A DNA stretch of 49,287 nt, from assembly GCA_002490635.1 (NCBI GenBank), contig DKUJ01000003.1, positions 1-49,287 on the forward strand, in the 5' to 3' direction. The DNA comes from Porphyromonadaceae bacterium UBA7207 (GTDB lineage: Bacteria > Bacteroidota > Bacteroidia > Bacteroidales > Muribaculaceae). The stretch's first letter is position 1; every line of letters begins with the position of its first letter. The notes under the pieces were generated by a model. The model saw only the letters and a program-made list of their open reading frames with translations, ran no database searches and had not been told where the DNA came from. The translations under genes and the position numbers were made by a program. This document shows, piece after piece, positions 41,483 to 48,736 of this stretch.

Positions 41483-42988
41483 TTATTTCATTATCACGGG
41501 GCCTGTCCAGGAACCAGTGATCTTATGGGCGTCAGGCTGGTCGTCGACAAGGTCATACACTATAGTCCATGTACCGTCGCTGTTGTCGGTGATTGTTATC
41601 TGTCCGCCGGTTATGCCGGAGCCTTTGAGTATTTCTGCGCTGCCATCGTCGGAATATTTATAGAATGATGAGCCGCTGGCCCAGGTGCCTCCGAAAATGC
41701 CAGTAAGTATAGTGCCGTCGCAATTGCCGTCATCTTCCACCTTGTAGACTCCAGGGCCGAATTCAGACTTGGCAATGATACGGAGGTCGATGCGGTCGCC
41801 TACCCATTGTATGTTCTCGTTGTAGCGCACTACCTCCAGTTTGATTTCGCTTGTGAAATCCATACAGTCGGCAACCGCGCCGTCGAGATTCATCTCATAG
41901 TCGCCGTCGAGGTGCCAGGTTTCCTGGTGTGTGAAGTTGCGCACCTCTATTCTTCCGAAGTATGTACCGGTGACCTTGTTGCCGGTGCTGGTTGTTAAAT
42001 CGTATGTCATCCTGTACATGCCCGAGTCGACCTCGTCGATTGTCACTGAACCGGATTTCACAAGGCCGACCTCGATGTCGCTTGCGTCTTTATAATATTT
42101 TAATGTGGTGTTTGCAGGGAAAGAGCCGCCCAGAAAATTTAGTATCTTTCCGGCAAGGAATGTGTTCTCTTCCGCCACATCGCCCTCCTTGATTGTCCAT
42201 GTCGCAGGCACGAAGTGTCCGTCGCCGGTCAGTTTCACATTGCCTACGAATGTGAGAAGATTGCCCGGTGTAACCATCCATCCGTTCTCGTCATATCCCT
42301 TGTCGGCAATCATGATGTTCATGTTGCAGTTCATATCGAATACCCGATCCGGTTCCAGATAGGTGGCTATAAGAGTACCTCCCTGGATGTTGACATCCTC
42401 GCGAAGCCAGTTGACCGACTGATCCTCGAAGGTTGTCTCTCCCTGATAGGTGGTGCAGTATGTCACGCCGTTCACGTCGGTCGCTTTAAGAGTGGCTGTT
42501 ACGTTGTAGTTGGCATCGTACGACAGTTCGAAGACTGCATCGGAGTACTTGTTTTCGAATCCCCACACCGTAACATAGCTTATCTCGGGATTTATGGTCC
42601 AGTCTTCCACCGTTCCTGTGCCGAGACGGTATGTACCGGCCGGAGCAAGCATAGGCTGTCCCACGGCAGGTTCAGGAGCCTGAAGTCTAAGTGTGAACTT
42701 ATATGCGTCGAGAGGCAGAATTCCCTTGTCGCTGAACGGTTTGTCGGAAAGGTAGATGTAGTAGTTGTAGCCATAGTCGGCCATGGCGTCGGAGTAATAC
42801 GATGTGTGCATCAGTACGTTTTCGGTCACTACATCGTATTGCGTGGGGTCTTCGAAAGTTATGCCATCGACCTCGTTATCGGAATAGGAAGCTACGACAT
42901 TACCGTCTTTCAGAAGATATACAGTAGCGTCGGCGGCGCCTGCGGCCATGATGGCCATTGCAAGGCCTATGATATATTTGCGTTTCAT
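41483..42988 (-). CDS. Secreted repeat protein of unknown function
   Basis: This 501-residue protein has a signal peptide (YIIGLAMAIMAAGAADA). The mature start, VYLLKDGNVVASYSDNEVDG, followed by ITFEDP, is common in Bacteroidales secreted proteins. The rest appears to be three diverged copies of a domain of about 140 residues. Each has a strand like GTY-L or G-ILTGIFGGTWASG, a Y/F-K-Y segment, and an ending such as GMYRMTYDLTTSTGNKVTGT or GTWTIVYDLVDDQPDAHKIT, then G-x-x-G. It is an all-beta architecture with no catalytic motif, and its role may be binding or adhesion. No T9SS tail is visible. It lies 19 bases after the small T9SS-tailed gene, and both form one minus-strand unit. Confidence 0.82.
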   Translation of the reverse strand: MKRKYIIGLAMAIMAAGAADATVYLLKDGNVVASYSDNEVDGITFEDPTQYDVVTENVLMHTSYYSDAMADYGYNYYIYLSDKPFSDKGILPLDAYKFTLRLQAPEPAVGQPMLAPAGTYRLGTGTVEDWTINPEISYVTVWGFENKYSDAVFELSYDANYNVTATLKATDVNGVTYCTTYQGETTFEDQSVNWLREDVNIQGGTLIATYLEPDRVFDMNCNMNIMIADKGYDENGWMVTPGNLLTFVGNVKLTGDGHFVPATWTIKEGDVAEENTFLAGKILNFLGGSFPANTTLKYYKDASDIEVGLVKSGSVTIDEVDSGMYRMTYDLTTSTGNKVTGTYFGRIEVRNFTHQETWHLDGDYEMNLDGAVADCMDFTSEIKLEVVRYNENIQWVGDRIDLRIIAKSEFGPGVYKVEDDGNCDGTILTGIFGGTWASGSSFYKYSDDGSAEILKGSGITGGQITITDNSDGTWTIVYDLVDDQPDAHKITGSWTGPVIMK

Positions 42989-43007
42989 TATTCAGTTTTG
43001 TTTGCGG

Positions 43008-43484
43008 TTACCGTTTGATGAATTTAATCGCTTTGTCGGCCACAGACAGAATGTACACGCCGGCGTGGAGTCCGGTTATGTCGATGTGGCATGTGGTGTC
43101 GGCGCATTGTCCGGCCATAGCCTGAATTCCGGATATCTCCAGAATCCTCCACGGAGTTTCCGGCGCTGCGCCGGTGATTTTGATAGCGTCTCTGGTGGCT
43201 TTCACAGAGATTGTGTTGCCTTCCTCGGTGGCAAGCGTCACTCCTGATTCCGTGTCGGAAAGGAGAATGAGCGAGATGTCATTCCGGTTGAAAGTGGATT
43301 TATTTCCGTCATAATCCACCACTTCAACCTTGTCGGCCACGAAATTTATGGCAGCGACTCCCGATTTCTCGAATGAAGTCTTGCCCCCATTCCGATCGAC
43401 AACCGATACCTTTGCCTCATCCGCCCCGGAGGCCCATACAGAGCACATGAGAGCCAGAATGCCGGTAATTAGTATTTTTTTCAT
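43008..43484 (-). CDS. Small secreted protein with T9SS-like C-terminal tail
   Basis: This 158-residue protein has a signal peptide (ILITGILALMCSVWASG). Residues 22-75 hold two related beta units (VSVVDRNGGKTSFEKSGVAA and VEVVDYDGNKSTFNRNDISL), a pattern also seen at the start of the next gene's product. The end (PWRILEISGIQAMAG, then ITGLHAGVYILSVADKAIKF and IKR) is a convincing type A sorting domain for type IX secretion (inference from sequence shape). It is unusually small for a T9SS cargo: almost all of it is the tail plus one tiny domain. Just upstream lie a weak minus-strand -7 box (TAATTTCG) near 43514-43521 and a large palindrome at 43534-43567. Confidence 0.82.
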   Translation of the reverse strand: MKKILITGILALMCSVWASGADEAKVSVVDRNGGKTSFEKSGVAAINFVADKVEVVDYDGNKSTFNRNDISLILLSDTESGVTLATEEGNTISVKATRDAIKITGAAPETPWRILEISGIQAMAGQCADTTCHIDITGLHAGVYILSVADKAIKFIKR

Positions 43485-43533
43485 AGGTAGCTGTTTGGTT
43501 AGAATGTCTTTTGCGAAATTACTATGTGTTTTC

Positions 43534-43567
43534 TTTACTTTTTTTGGAAAATTCCAAAAAAAGTAAA
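43534..43567. repeat. Perfect 16-bp-arm palindrome between divergent genes
   Basis: TTTACTTTTTTTGGAA (43534-43549) and TTCCAAAAAAAGTAAA (43552-43567) are exact reverse complements separated by only two bases. It lies 50 bases upstream of the small secreted protein gene and 196 bases upstream of the dCMP deaminase gene, so it is not behind any stop codon. A transcript would form a long hairpin with internal U and A tracts. It could be an operator, a cruciform or a barrier between divergent units. Confidence 0.7.
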
Positions 43568-43711
43568 TGGAGCCATGGAATCTTTTTTTCTTTATGGAGT
43601 TGTTAAAATCAAAAACTTCTTATTCTATGTTCCTATTCTAAATTGTTCGTCGAATATTTTCCATGTATTTGACAAAGTTCGATATATCTGGCGCTCGCCA
43701 ATGCTCAAATA

Positions 43712-43744
43712 TTTGGCATAGCTCTCGACTTATTCGTATCTTTG
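43712..43744 (+). promoter_or_regulatory. Promoter of the dCMP deaminase operon, copy B of a shared module
   Basis: A -33 TTTG (43712-43715) and a -7 TATCTTTG (43737-43744) are 21 bases apart and enclose GCTCTCGACTTATTCG. Over 33 bases it differs from the purL and rlmH copies at only two positions, near 43719-43721. The ATG follows 18 bases after the box. Confidence 0.8.
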
Positions 43745-43762
43745 CCGCTCTAATCCACTGAG

Positions 43763-44212
43763 ATGAATAATACTTCAAACCAAAAACAGGAACTTCTGGA
43801 TCGTCGCTACCTGCGCATGGCCGCCATCTGGGCGGAAAACTCCTACTGCCAACGACGCAAAGTAGGCGCTATCATCGTAAAGGATCAAATGATTATTTCC
43901 GATGGCTACAACGGCACTCCCGCAGGTTTCGAAAATGTGTGTGAGGACTCCGAGGGCTTCACAAAGCCATATGTGCTCCACGCAGAAGCAAATGCAATCA
44001 CCAAAGTAGCCCGAAGCAACAACTCCAGCGATGGAGCTACCCTCTACGTTACGGCATCGCCATGTATGGAATGTGCCAAACTGATAATCCAGTCTGGCAT
44101 AAGGCGTGTTGTATTCAACGAGTTTTATAGAATTGCCGACGGAATCGAGCTGATGCGCCGCGCAGGAATAGAATGCGTGCATATCGCCGCACTGGACACC
44201 ACACAACGATGA
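43763..44212 (+). CDS. dCMP deaminase family protein
   Basis: This is a 149-residue zinc-dependent deoxycytidylate deaminase. RYLRMAAIWAENSYCQRRKVG is the typical start. The zinc site is HAEANAI, with the proton-shuttling Glu, plus SPCMECAKLII (P-C-x-x-C). GYNGTPAGFENVCED is also conserved in dCMP deaminases. The enzyme makes dUMP for thymidylate synthesis. In other lineages a similar gene (comEB) sits beside competence genes, but not here. It heads the operon; its stop overlaps the next start (ATGA). Confidence 0.93.
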   Translation: MNNTSNQKQELLDRRYLRMAAIWAENSYCQRRKVGAIIVKDQMIISDGYNGTPAGFENVCEDSEGFTKPYVLHAEANAITKVARSNNSSDGATLYVTASPCMECAKLIIQSGIRRVVFNEFYRIADGIELMRRAGIECVHIAALDTTQR

Positions 44213-45852
44213 AATCCGACAAAGGTAGAAAATATATGCTCTGGCTGCCGGTAACGGCTGCCGCGTTTATGCTGCTCGGCCTTTGGGCCGGCCGTTTTCT
44301 GGCAACAGACGGAAGCGACGCTCCCGCCCGCACCAAACTTGACAAGGTGTTTGAACTCATTGGAGAAAACTACGTGGATCCGGTGAGCTACGACAGCCTT
44401 GTCGAACTTGCAATTCCGGAAATTCTTTTGAACCTCGATCCGCACTCGGTATATATACCTGCCTCCGAGCGTACTGCCGCCAACCGCGATCTGGAAAGTT
44501 CGTTCTTCGGAATAGGCATCCAGTTCCAGATGATCAACGATACCCTTTACATCGTGGAGGTAATCGCTGGCGGTGCTGCCGAAGAAGCCGGTATCATGCC
44601 TGGCGACAGAATTATTGCAGTCGACAGTCTGGATATCGCCGGCAACGGAACAAGTTCCAACGAAGTATTCGGATTGCTGCGAGGTCCTCGCGACACCAGA
44701 GTGCACGTTACCGTGCGCCGCCAAAGCAGTGCCGAACCTCTCGAATTCGACCTTGTGCGTGCCGAAGTGCCCGTATCGCCCATCGATGCGGCATATATGC
44801 TCACCGACACAATCGGTTATGTGCGTCTTGGCAAGTTCTCCGACAACACTTTTGCCGAATTTTTGCGTGTCTTCGACGGTCTGCGCAGCGAAGGCGCGCG
44901 CGCTTACGTACTGGATCTACGTGGCAACGGTGGCGGATATATGAGTCCGGCGGTATTGATGGCAAACGAATTCTTCGGCGATGACTGCAACCTTATCGTC
45001 AGCACCCGCGGACGAAACCTATCCGACAACCGGGTAATCTACAGCGACAGAACCGGTGCCTTCGGCAGCGAACCTGTGGCCGTGCTCATCGATGAATTCA
45101 CAGCCAGTGCAAGCGAAATCCTTGCCGGCGCTCTGCAGGACAACGACCGCGCGATTATCGTCGGTCGCCGCTCTTTCGGCAAAGGGCTTGTACAGACACC
45201 TTTCGAGCTTCCCGATTCCAGCGAATTCAGACTCACAATCCAGCGCTACTACACACCCTCGGGACGCTGCATCCAGAAAACCTATTCCAACGGAATGGAG
45301 GACTACCAGTACGAGGTTTACAACAGATTCAGCAATGGAGAACTCTTTACTGCCGACAGCATACACATTGATTCCACACAGATTTTCCATACATCCGGAG
45401 GACGCCAGGTTTATGGCGGCGGCGGTATAATGCCCGACGTATTCGTACCAAGCGACACTGCCGGAGTAACATCATACTATATAAAGGTGGCCAACTCGGG
45501 GCTGCTCCGCGATTTCGCCTACGAATATGCCGACCGAAACCGATCCACACTTGCCGAGAGCCGTAACACCGCCGAACTGCTCCGGCAACTGCCCCAGGAT
45601 TATACACTACTACAGGCTTTCGTGGAATTCGCACGACGCAAAGGCGTTGCTCCAAGGTGGTACTACATCAACACTTCCGCTCCTTTGATTGTTAATCAGA
45701 TTAAAGCTCTGATAGCACGCGATGTCGTTGGTATGGATGGCTACTTCGAGGTTGTGAACAGCACCGACCCTGTGGTAATCGAAGCTGTGGAAAGAATCCA
45801 ACACGGCGATGCGCGCACGCTTCCGGGCATAGACAACAACCAGAGACGATGA
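44209..45852 (+). CDS. S41-family C-terminal processing protease
   Basis: This is a 547-residue protein from the ATG at 44209, which overlaps the preceding stop. One N-terminal hydrophobic segment (YMLWLPVTAAAFMLLGLWAG) acts as signal anchor or signal peptide. A PDZ domain covers about residues 85-190 (EVIAGGAAEEAGIMPGDRII). The S41 peptidase follows: AYVLDLRGNGGGYMSPAV, then the catalytic Ser near residue 300 in FTASASEILAGAL and Lys near 325 in RRSFGKGLVQTP. Tail-specific proteases trim or degrade periplasmic proteins. A C-terminal extension of about 150 residues contains mixed helices (LLRQLPQDYTLLQAFVEFAR) seen in Bacteroidota homologues. Confidence 0.94.
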   Translation: MKSDKGRKYMLWLPVTAAAFMLLGLWAGRFLATDGSDAPARTKLDKVFELIGENYVDPVSYDSLVELAIPEILLNLDPHSVYIPASERTAANRDLESSFFGIGIQFQMINDTLYIVEVIAGGAAEEAGIMPGDRIIAVDSLDIAGNGTSSNEVFGLLRGPRDTRVHVTVRRQSSAEPLEFDLVRAEVPVSPIDAAYMLTDTIGYVRLGKFSDNTFAEFLRVFDGLRSEGARAYVLDLRGNGGGYMSPAVLMANEFFGDDCNLIVSTRGRNLSDNRVIYSDRTGAFGSEPVAVLIDEFTASASEILAGALQDNDRAIIVGRRSFGKGLVQTPFELPDSSEFRLTIQRYYTPSGRCIQKTYSNGMEDYQYEVYNRFSNGELFTADSIHIDSTQIFHTSGGRQVYGGGGIMPDVFVPSDTAGVTSYYIKVANSGLLRDFAYEYADRNRSTLAESRNTAELLRQLPQDYTLLQAFVEFARRKGVAPRWYYINTSAPLIVNQIKALIARDVVGMDGYFEVVNSTDPVVIEAVERIQHGDARTLPGIDNNQRR

Positions 45853-46406
45853 ACAAACAGATTCTCCGCCAGCGCATAAGAGCCAGTAAAGCCGTACTCG
45901 ACGACAACGACCGCCGCCAAGCGGCCCTGCGCATTTTCTCCACCATACGTTCCATGGCCGCCTTCATAATGGCCGAACGCGTGCTTCTTTACCATTCCCT
46001 GCCCGACGAATTGTCTACGCGCGAGTTTCTGGCCTCCCTTCCCCAGGGCAAGCGCTACTATCTGCCGAGAGTGAACGGACCGGACCTCGACATCCTGCCC
46101 TACGAGGCTTCTCGCACACATCTGGGCGCGTTCCACATAGAGGAACCCGACGGCAACGATACGGTCGATGTCGCCGACATAGATCTGATTGTGGTGCCCG
46201 GCGTTGCATATGACCGTAGCGGGAACCGCCTTGGACGCGGAAAAGGTTTCTATGACAGGCTGCTCAGCCGTGCCAGGGCAATAACAGTGGGCGTGTGCTA
46301 TGATTTTCAACTTGTCGACAGCATAGCCGTCGACGAACACGACATCCCTGTGGATTTCGTCGTTGCCGACGGCTTTGGCATTATCCGCGGTCGCAGGCGC
46401 CGATGA
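45849..46406 (+). CDS. 5-formyltetrahydrofolate cyclo-ligase
   Basis: This 185-residue protein converts 5-formyl-THF to 5,10-methenyl-THF with ATP, salvaging a storage folate. The N-terminus NKQILRQRIRASKAVLDDND is the usual R-x-x-x-R-x-x-L start. The diagnostic block is DLIVVPGVAYDRSGNRLGRG, running on as KGFYDRLL, corresponding to the P-G-x-A-F-x-x-x-G-x-R-L-G-x-G-x-G-x-Y-D-R signature. VDFVVADGFGII ends the domain. It overlaps the protease stop and the next start by four bases each, a tightly coupled position. Confidence 0.94.
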   Translation: MNKQILRQRIRASKAVLDDNDRRQAALRIFSTIRSMAAFIMAERVLLYHSLPDELSTREFLASLPQGKRYYLPRVNGPDLDILPYEASRTHLGAFHIEEPDGNDTVDVADIDLIVVPGVAYDRSGNRLGRGKGFYDRLLSRARAITVGVCYDFQLVDSIAVDEHDIPVDFVVADGFGIIRGRRRR

Positions 46407-46954
46407 CCCTCATCCTTACAGATGTGTCGGTGCTGTTTGCCCCGCTGGCAGACTCGCAACCCCGCAGAAATGCCGAGGCAGAAGCTGTAGCCAAGCTTGT
46501 GGCCAGGGCTTTCGGCCGCGATGCAATAAAGACTAACGCACCCGATGGTGCGCCGTTGATTGAAGGTTCCGCCGCATCTGTTTCCATTTCCCACTGCCGG
46601 AATCTCGCCGCACTGGCAGTGTCGCCAGCCGGTAATCCGCTCGGTATCGACATCGAACGACCACGCAGGCAACTGGCCACTGTGGCACCCCGTGTGCTCT
46701 CTCCGTCCGAACTCGATTATTACAGTTCCTTTCCATCCGGACTGCTGCAGGCATGGACTCTCAAGGAAGCGCTATACAAAGCTGCAGGAATAACAGGCGC
46801 CGATTTCGCCAGACAGCTCAGGATTCCGCTTCCCGGACATGAGTTTGCAACAGCAGTGAAACCTTCGGGAGAGGAGATTCGATTCAGCGTTCTGTTCAGC
46901 GCTCCCATAGGTTTCATGCCGGATGTATGGTGCTCGCTAGTCGCTAAACAATAA
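46403..46954 (+). CDS. 4'-phosphopantetheinyl transferase (Sfp/AcpT-like)
   Basis: This 183-residue enzyme transfers phosphopantetheine from CoA to acyl or peptidyl carrier proteins. VSISHCRNLAALAVSP holds the conserved S-H. LGIDIERPRRQL gives the Mg2+-binding G-I-D-I-E. LQAWTLKEALYKAAGI is the W-x-x-K-E-A-x-x-K signature. The length is short for Sfp but normal for the single-domain-like Bacteroidota members. It starts within the stop of the cyclo-ligase gene (ATGA). The carrier-protein target is not in the window. Confidence 0.92.
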   Translation: MTLILTDVSVLFAPLADSQPRRNAEAEAVAKLVARAFGRDAIKTNAPDGAPLIEGSAASVSISHCRNLAALAVSPAGNPLGIDIERPRRQLATVAPRVLSPSELDYYSSFPSGLLQAWTLKEALYKAAGITGADFARQLRIPLPGHEFATAVKPSGEEIRFSVLFSAPIGFMPDVWCSLVAKQ

Positions 46955-46970
46955 ACAGCCAAAGGTTCTT

Positions 46971-47891
46971 ATGGAACACAGCAACCATATACACGCAGCC
47001 ACCGACACGGCCTCACTTCATAAAACAAAGAAGGCATTCTATGTAGGCATATGGCTCAATCTTGCATATGTCGCCATTGAAGCCGCGTTCGGCCTCGTCT
47101 ACGATTCCATGGGACTGCTGTCCGATGCCGGCCACAATCTCAGCGACGTTGTGGCGCTTGTGATAGCCCTTATCGCATTCAAAGCATCCAGCCGACAACC
47201 CGACGACCGCTACACCTACGGCTATAGGAAGGGCACTGTAGAGGCTTCGGTGGCCAATGCTCTTATCCTGTACATGGCGGTAGCCCTGATACTCTTCGAG
47301 AGCGTGAAGAAGCTTTTCCATCCGGTGGCTGTCGACGGCGACATAATAGCCTGGGTAGCAGGAGTCGGAGTAATTATCAACGGCATCACCACGTGGATGC
47401 TCATGAGAGGCAGCCACCGCGACCTCAATATCAAAGGTGCCTTTCTTCATATGGCTGCCGATACCCTGGTATCGGTAGGTGTGGTTGTTTCCGGAATTGC
47501 CATTAATCTCACCGGCTGGAATATAATAGACCCTTTGATGGGTATTGTGATAGCGGCTGTAATAGCCATAGGCTCATATTCAATGCTGCGCGACAGCATG
47601 CGCCTTGCCCTGGACGGGGTGCCTCGAGGCATCGACATTGTAAAGGTACGCCAGGCAATAGCCTCGACCGACGGCGTTCTGAGTTCCCATCACCTGCATG
47701 TGTGGCCCATCAGCACAACCCTCACTGCAATGACAGTACACGTGGTAATCGACAATCCCGCCGACATCAACACCATAACCGCAGCGGTAAAGAAAGCGGT
47801 TATTCCATTAGGCATCTCCCACAGTACTGTAGAGGCCGAAACATCGTCGGACAGTTGCGGAACGACGCATGAAAAAAGCCAGAAAGACTGA
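46971..47891 (+). CDS. Cation diffusion facilitator (CDF) metal exporter
   Basis: This 306-residue protein has six membrane helices. The metal-binding motifs are GLLSDAGHNLSDVVALVIAL in helix 2 (H-x-x-x-D) and HMAADTLVSVGVVVSG in helix 5 (H-x-x-x-D), which suggests Zn2+ transport by proton exchange. A cytoplasmic His segment at the N-terminus (EHSNHIHAATDTASLH) and the C-terminal ferredoxin-like domain (DGVLSSHHLHVWPIS) match CzcD/ZitB. It begins 16 bases after the phosphopantetheinyl transferase gene. Its 3' end may overlap the next gene. Confidence 0.94.
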   Translation: MEHSNHIHAATDTASLHKTKKAFYVGIWLNLAYVAIEAAFGLVYDSMGLLSDAGHNLSDVVALVIALIAFKASSRQPDDRYTYGYRKGTVEASVANALILYMAVALILFESVKKLFHPVAVDGDIIAWVAGVGVIINGITTWMLMRGSHRDLNIKGAFLHMAADTLVSVGVVVSGIAINLTGWNIIDPLMGIVIAAVIAIGSYSMLRDSMRLALDGVPRGIDIVKVRQAIASTDGVLSSHHLHVWPISTTLTAMTVHVVIDNPADINTITAAVKKAVIPLGISHSTVEAETSSDSCGTTHEKSQKD

Positions 47892-47901
47892 TCTGCAACC
47901 T

Positions 47902-48159
47902 ATGAATGTCCCCTCTTTCTTCAAGAAAATAGCTACATGGATGCGTGGACTATCGTTCCGCACCGGTCTGCTTGTTGGAGCGGCATGCATCGCATGCTAC
48001 ATATTGTCTTTTGCCCAGATGCTCCTTCCGCTATCGCTCACAACCAAAGGCGTGTTATGGACCGTATTCTTCGGCATGGCCAAGGCATTGCAGTATTCGG
48101 CACTGCTTATACTCGGCAAAGAAGGCGTAAGGCGCATGCGCCGTTTTTTTGCCAGATAG
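47902..48159 (+). CDS. Small two-helix membrane protein, transporter-suffix-like
   Basis: This is an 85-residue protein from the ATG at 47902 (MNVPSFFKKIATWMRGLSFR); a second in-frame ATG at 47869 would overlap the CDF stop and is also possible (96 residues). Two hydrophobic helices (GLLVGAACIACYILSFAQML and the segment GVLWTVFFGMAKALQYSALL) are followed by ILGKEGVRRMRRFF. The two-helix layout with an I-x-G-K-E-G end resembles small membrane domains called transporter suffix proteins; similarity is judged by eye. Its position next to the CDF exporter suggests an accessory role (inference). Confidence 0.72.
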   Translation: MNVPSFFKKIATWMRGLSFRTGLLVGAACIACYILSFAQMLLPLSLTTKGVLWTVFFGMAKALQYSALLILGKEGVRRMRRFFAR

Positions 48160-48196
48160 GATTTGACTGACATATTGGACTCTCCAACCTGGCAAA
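48148..48196 (+). terminator. Possible branched terminator after the six-gene operon
   Basis: TTTGCCAG (48148-48155) pairs with CTGGCAAA (48189-48196). Inside lies a second hairpin, TTGGA/TCCAA (48175-48179, 48183-48187), with a CTC loop. The first arm overlaps the stop codon region of the small membrane protein. No U-run follows, so termination strength is uncertain. Confidence 0.4.
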
Positions 48197-48206
48197 GCTA
48201 AAATAA

Positions 48207-48239
48207 TTTGGCTTTGCTCTCGACTTATTCGTATCTTTG
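48207..48239 (+). promoter_or_regulatory. rlmH promoter, copy C of a shared module
   Basis: A -33 TTTG (48207-48210) and a -7 TATCTTTG (48232-48239) are 21 bases apart. The 33 bases are identical to the purL copy, including GCTCTCGACTTATTCG. The leader to the ATG at 48265 is about 20 bases. Confidence 0.8.
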
Positions 48240-48264
48240 CGGAAAGTCTCCACCAAAACAGCCT

Positions 48265-48732
48265 ATGAAGATAAAACTCGTGTGTGTGGGATCGGTCCGC
48301 GATCGAAATGTTGCCTCCCTTGTGCAAGGATATGCAGCACGTGCGACACACTATTTCCCATTCGCCATCGATGAACTGCCCGATGTACGCTCCACCGGAG
48401 ACAGCAATCAGCAAAAGAATGCCGAAGGACAGAAAATTCTGGCAAGAATATCGGCCAACGACTACTTAGTATTGTTCGATGAAAAGGGTGTGGAACTGAC
48501 ATCCCGGAAATTCGCCGGCTTCATAGAGCAGAAATCCGTGACAATGCAAGGCAACCTCATATTCGTAATCGGAGGGCCGTACGGCTTCAGCGACGAAGTG
48601 TACCGGCGCAGCAACATGAAGCTGTCGCTGTCGCAGATGACATTTCCACACGAGCTTGCCCGACTGGTAGCAGTGGAGCAAATCTATCGCGCCGCCACCA
48701 TACTGCGCGGCGAACCTTACCACCACGACTGA
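48265..48732 (+). CDS. rlmH: 23S rRNA pseudouridine-1915 N3-methyltransferase RlmH
   Basis: This is a 155-residue SPOUT methyltransferase from the ATG at 48265 (MKIKLVCVGSVRDRNVASLV); upstream in-frame codons lie before the promoter. The knot motif is IFVIGGPYGFSDEVYRRSN. The end LSQMTFPHELARLVAVEQIY, then RAATILRGEPYHH, is diagnostic of RlmH. It methylates pseudouridine 1915 in helix 69 of 23S rRNA on assembled ribosomes. The ABC-F gene starts four bases after its stop. Confidence 0.96.
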   Translation: MKIKLVCVGSVRDRNVASLVQGYAARATHYFPFAIDELPDVRSTGDSNQQKNAEGQKILARISANDYLVLFDEKGVELTSRKFAGFIEQKSVTMQGNLIFVIGGPYGFSDEVYRRSNMKLSLSQMTFPHELARLVAVEQIYRAATILRGEPYHHD

Positions 48733-48736
48733 TAGA

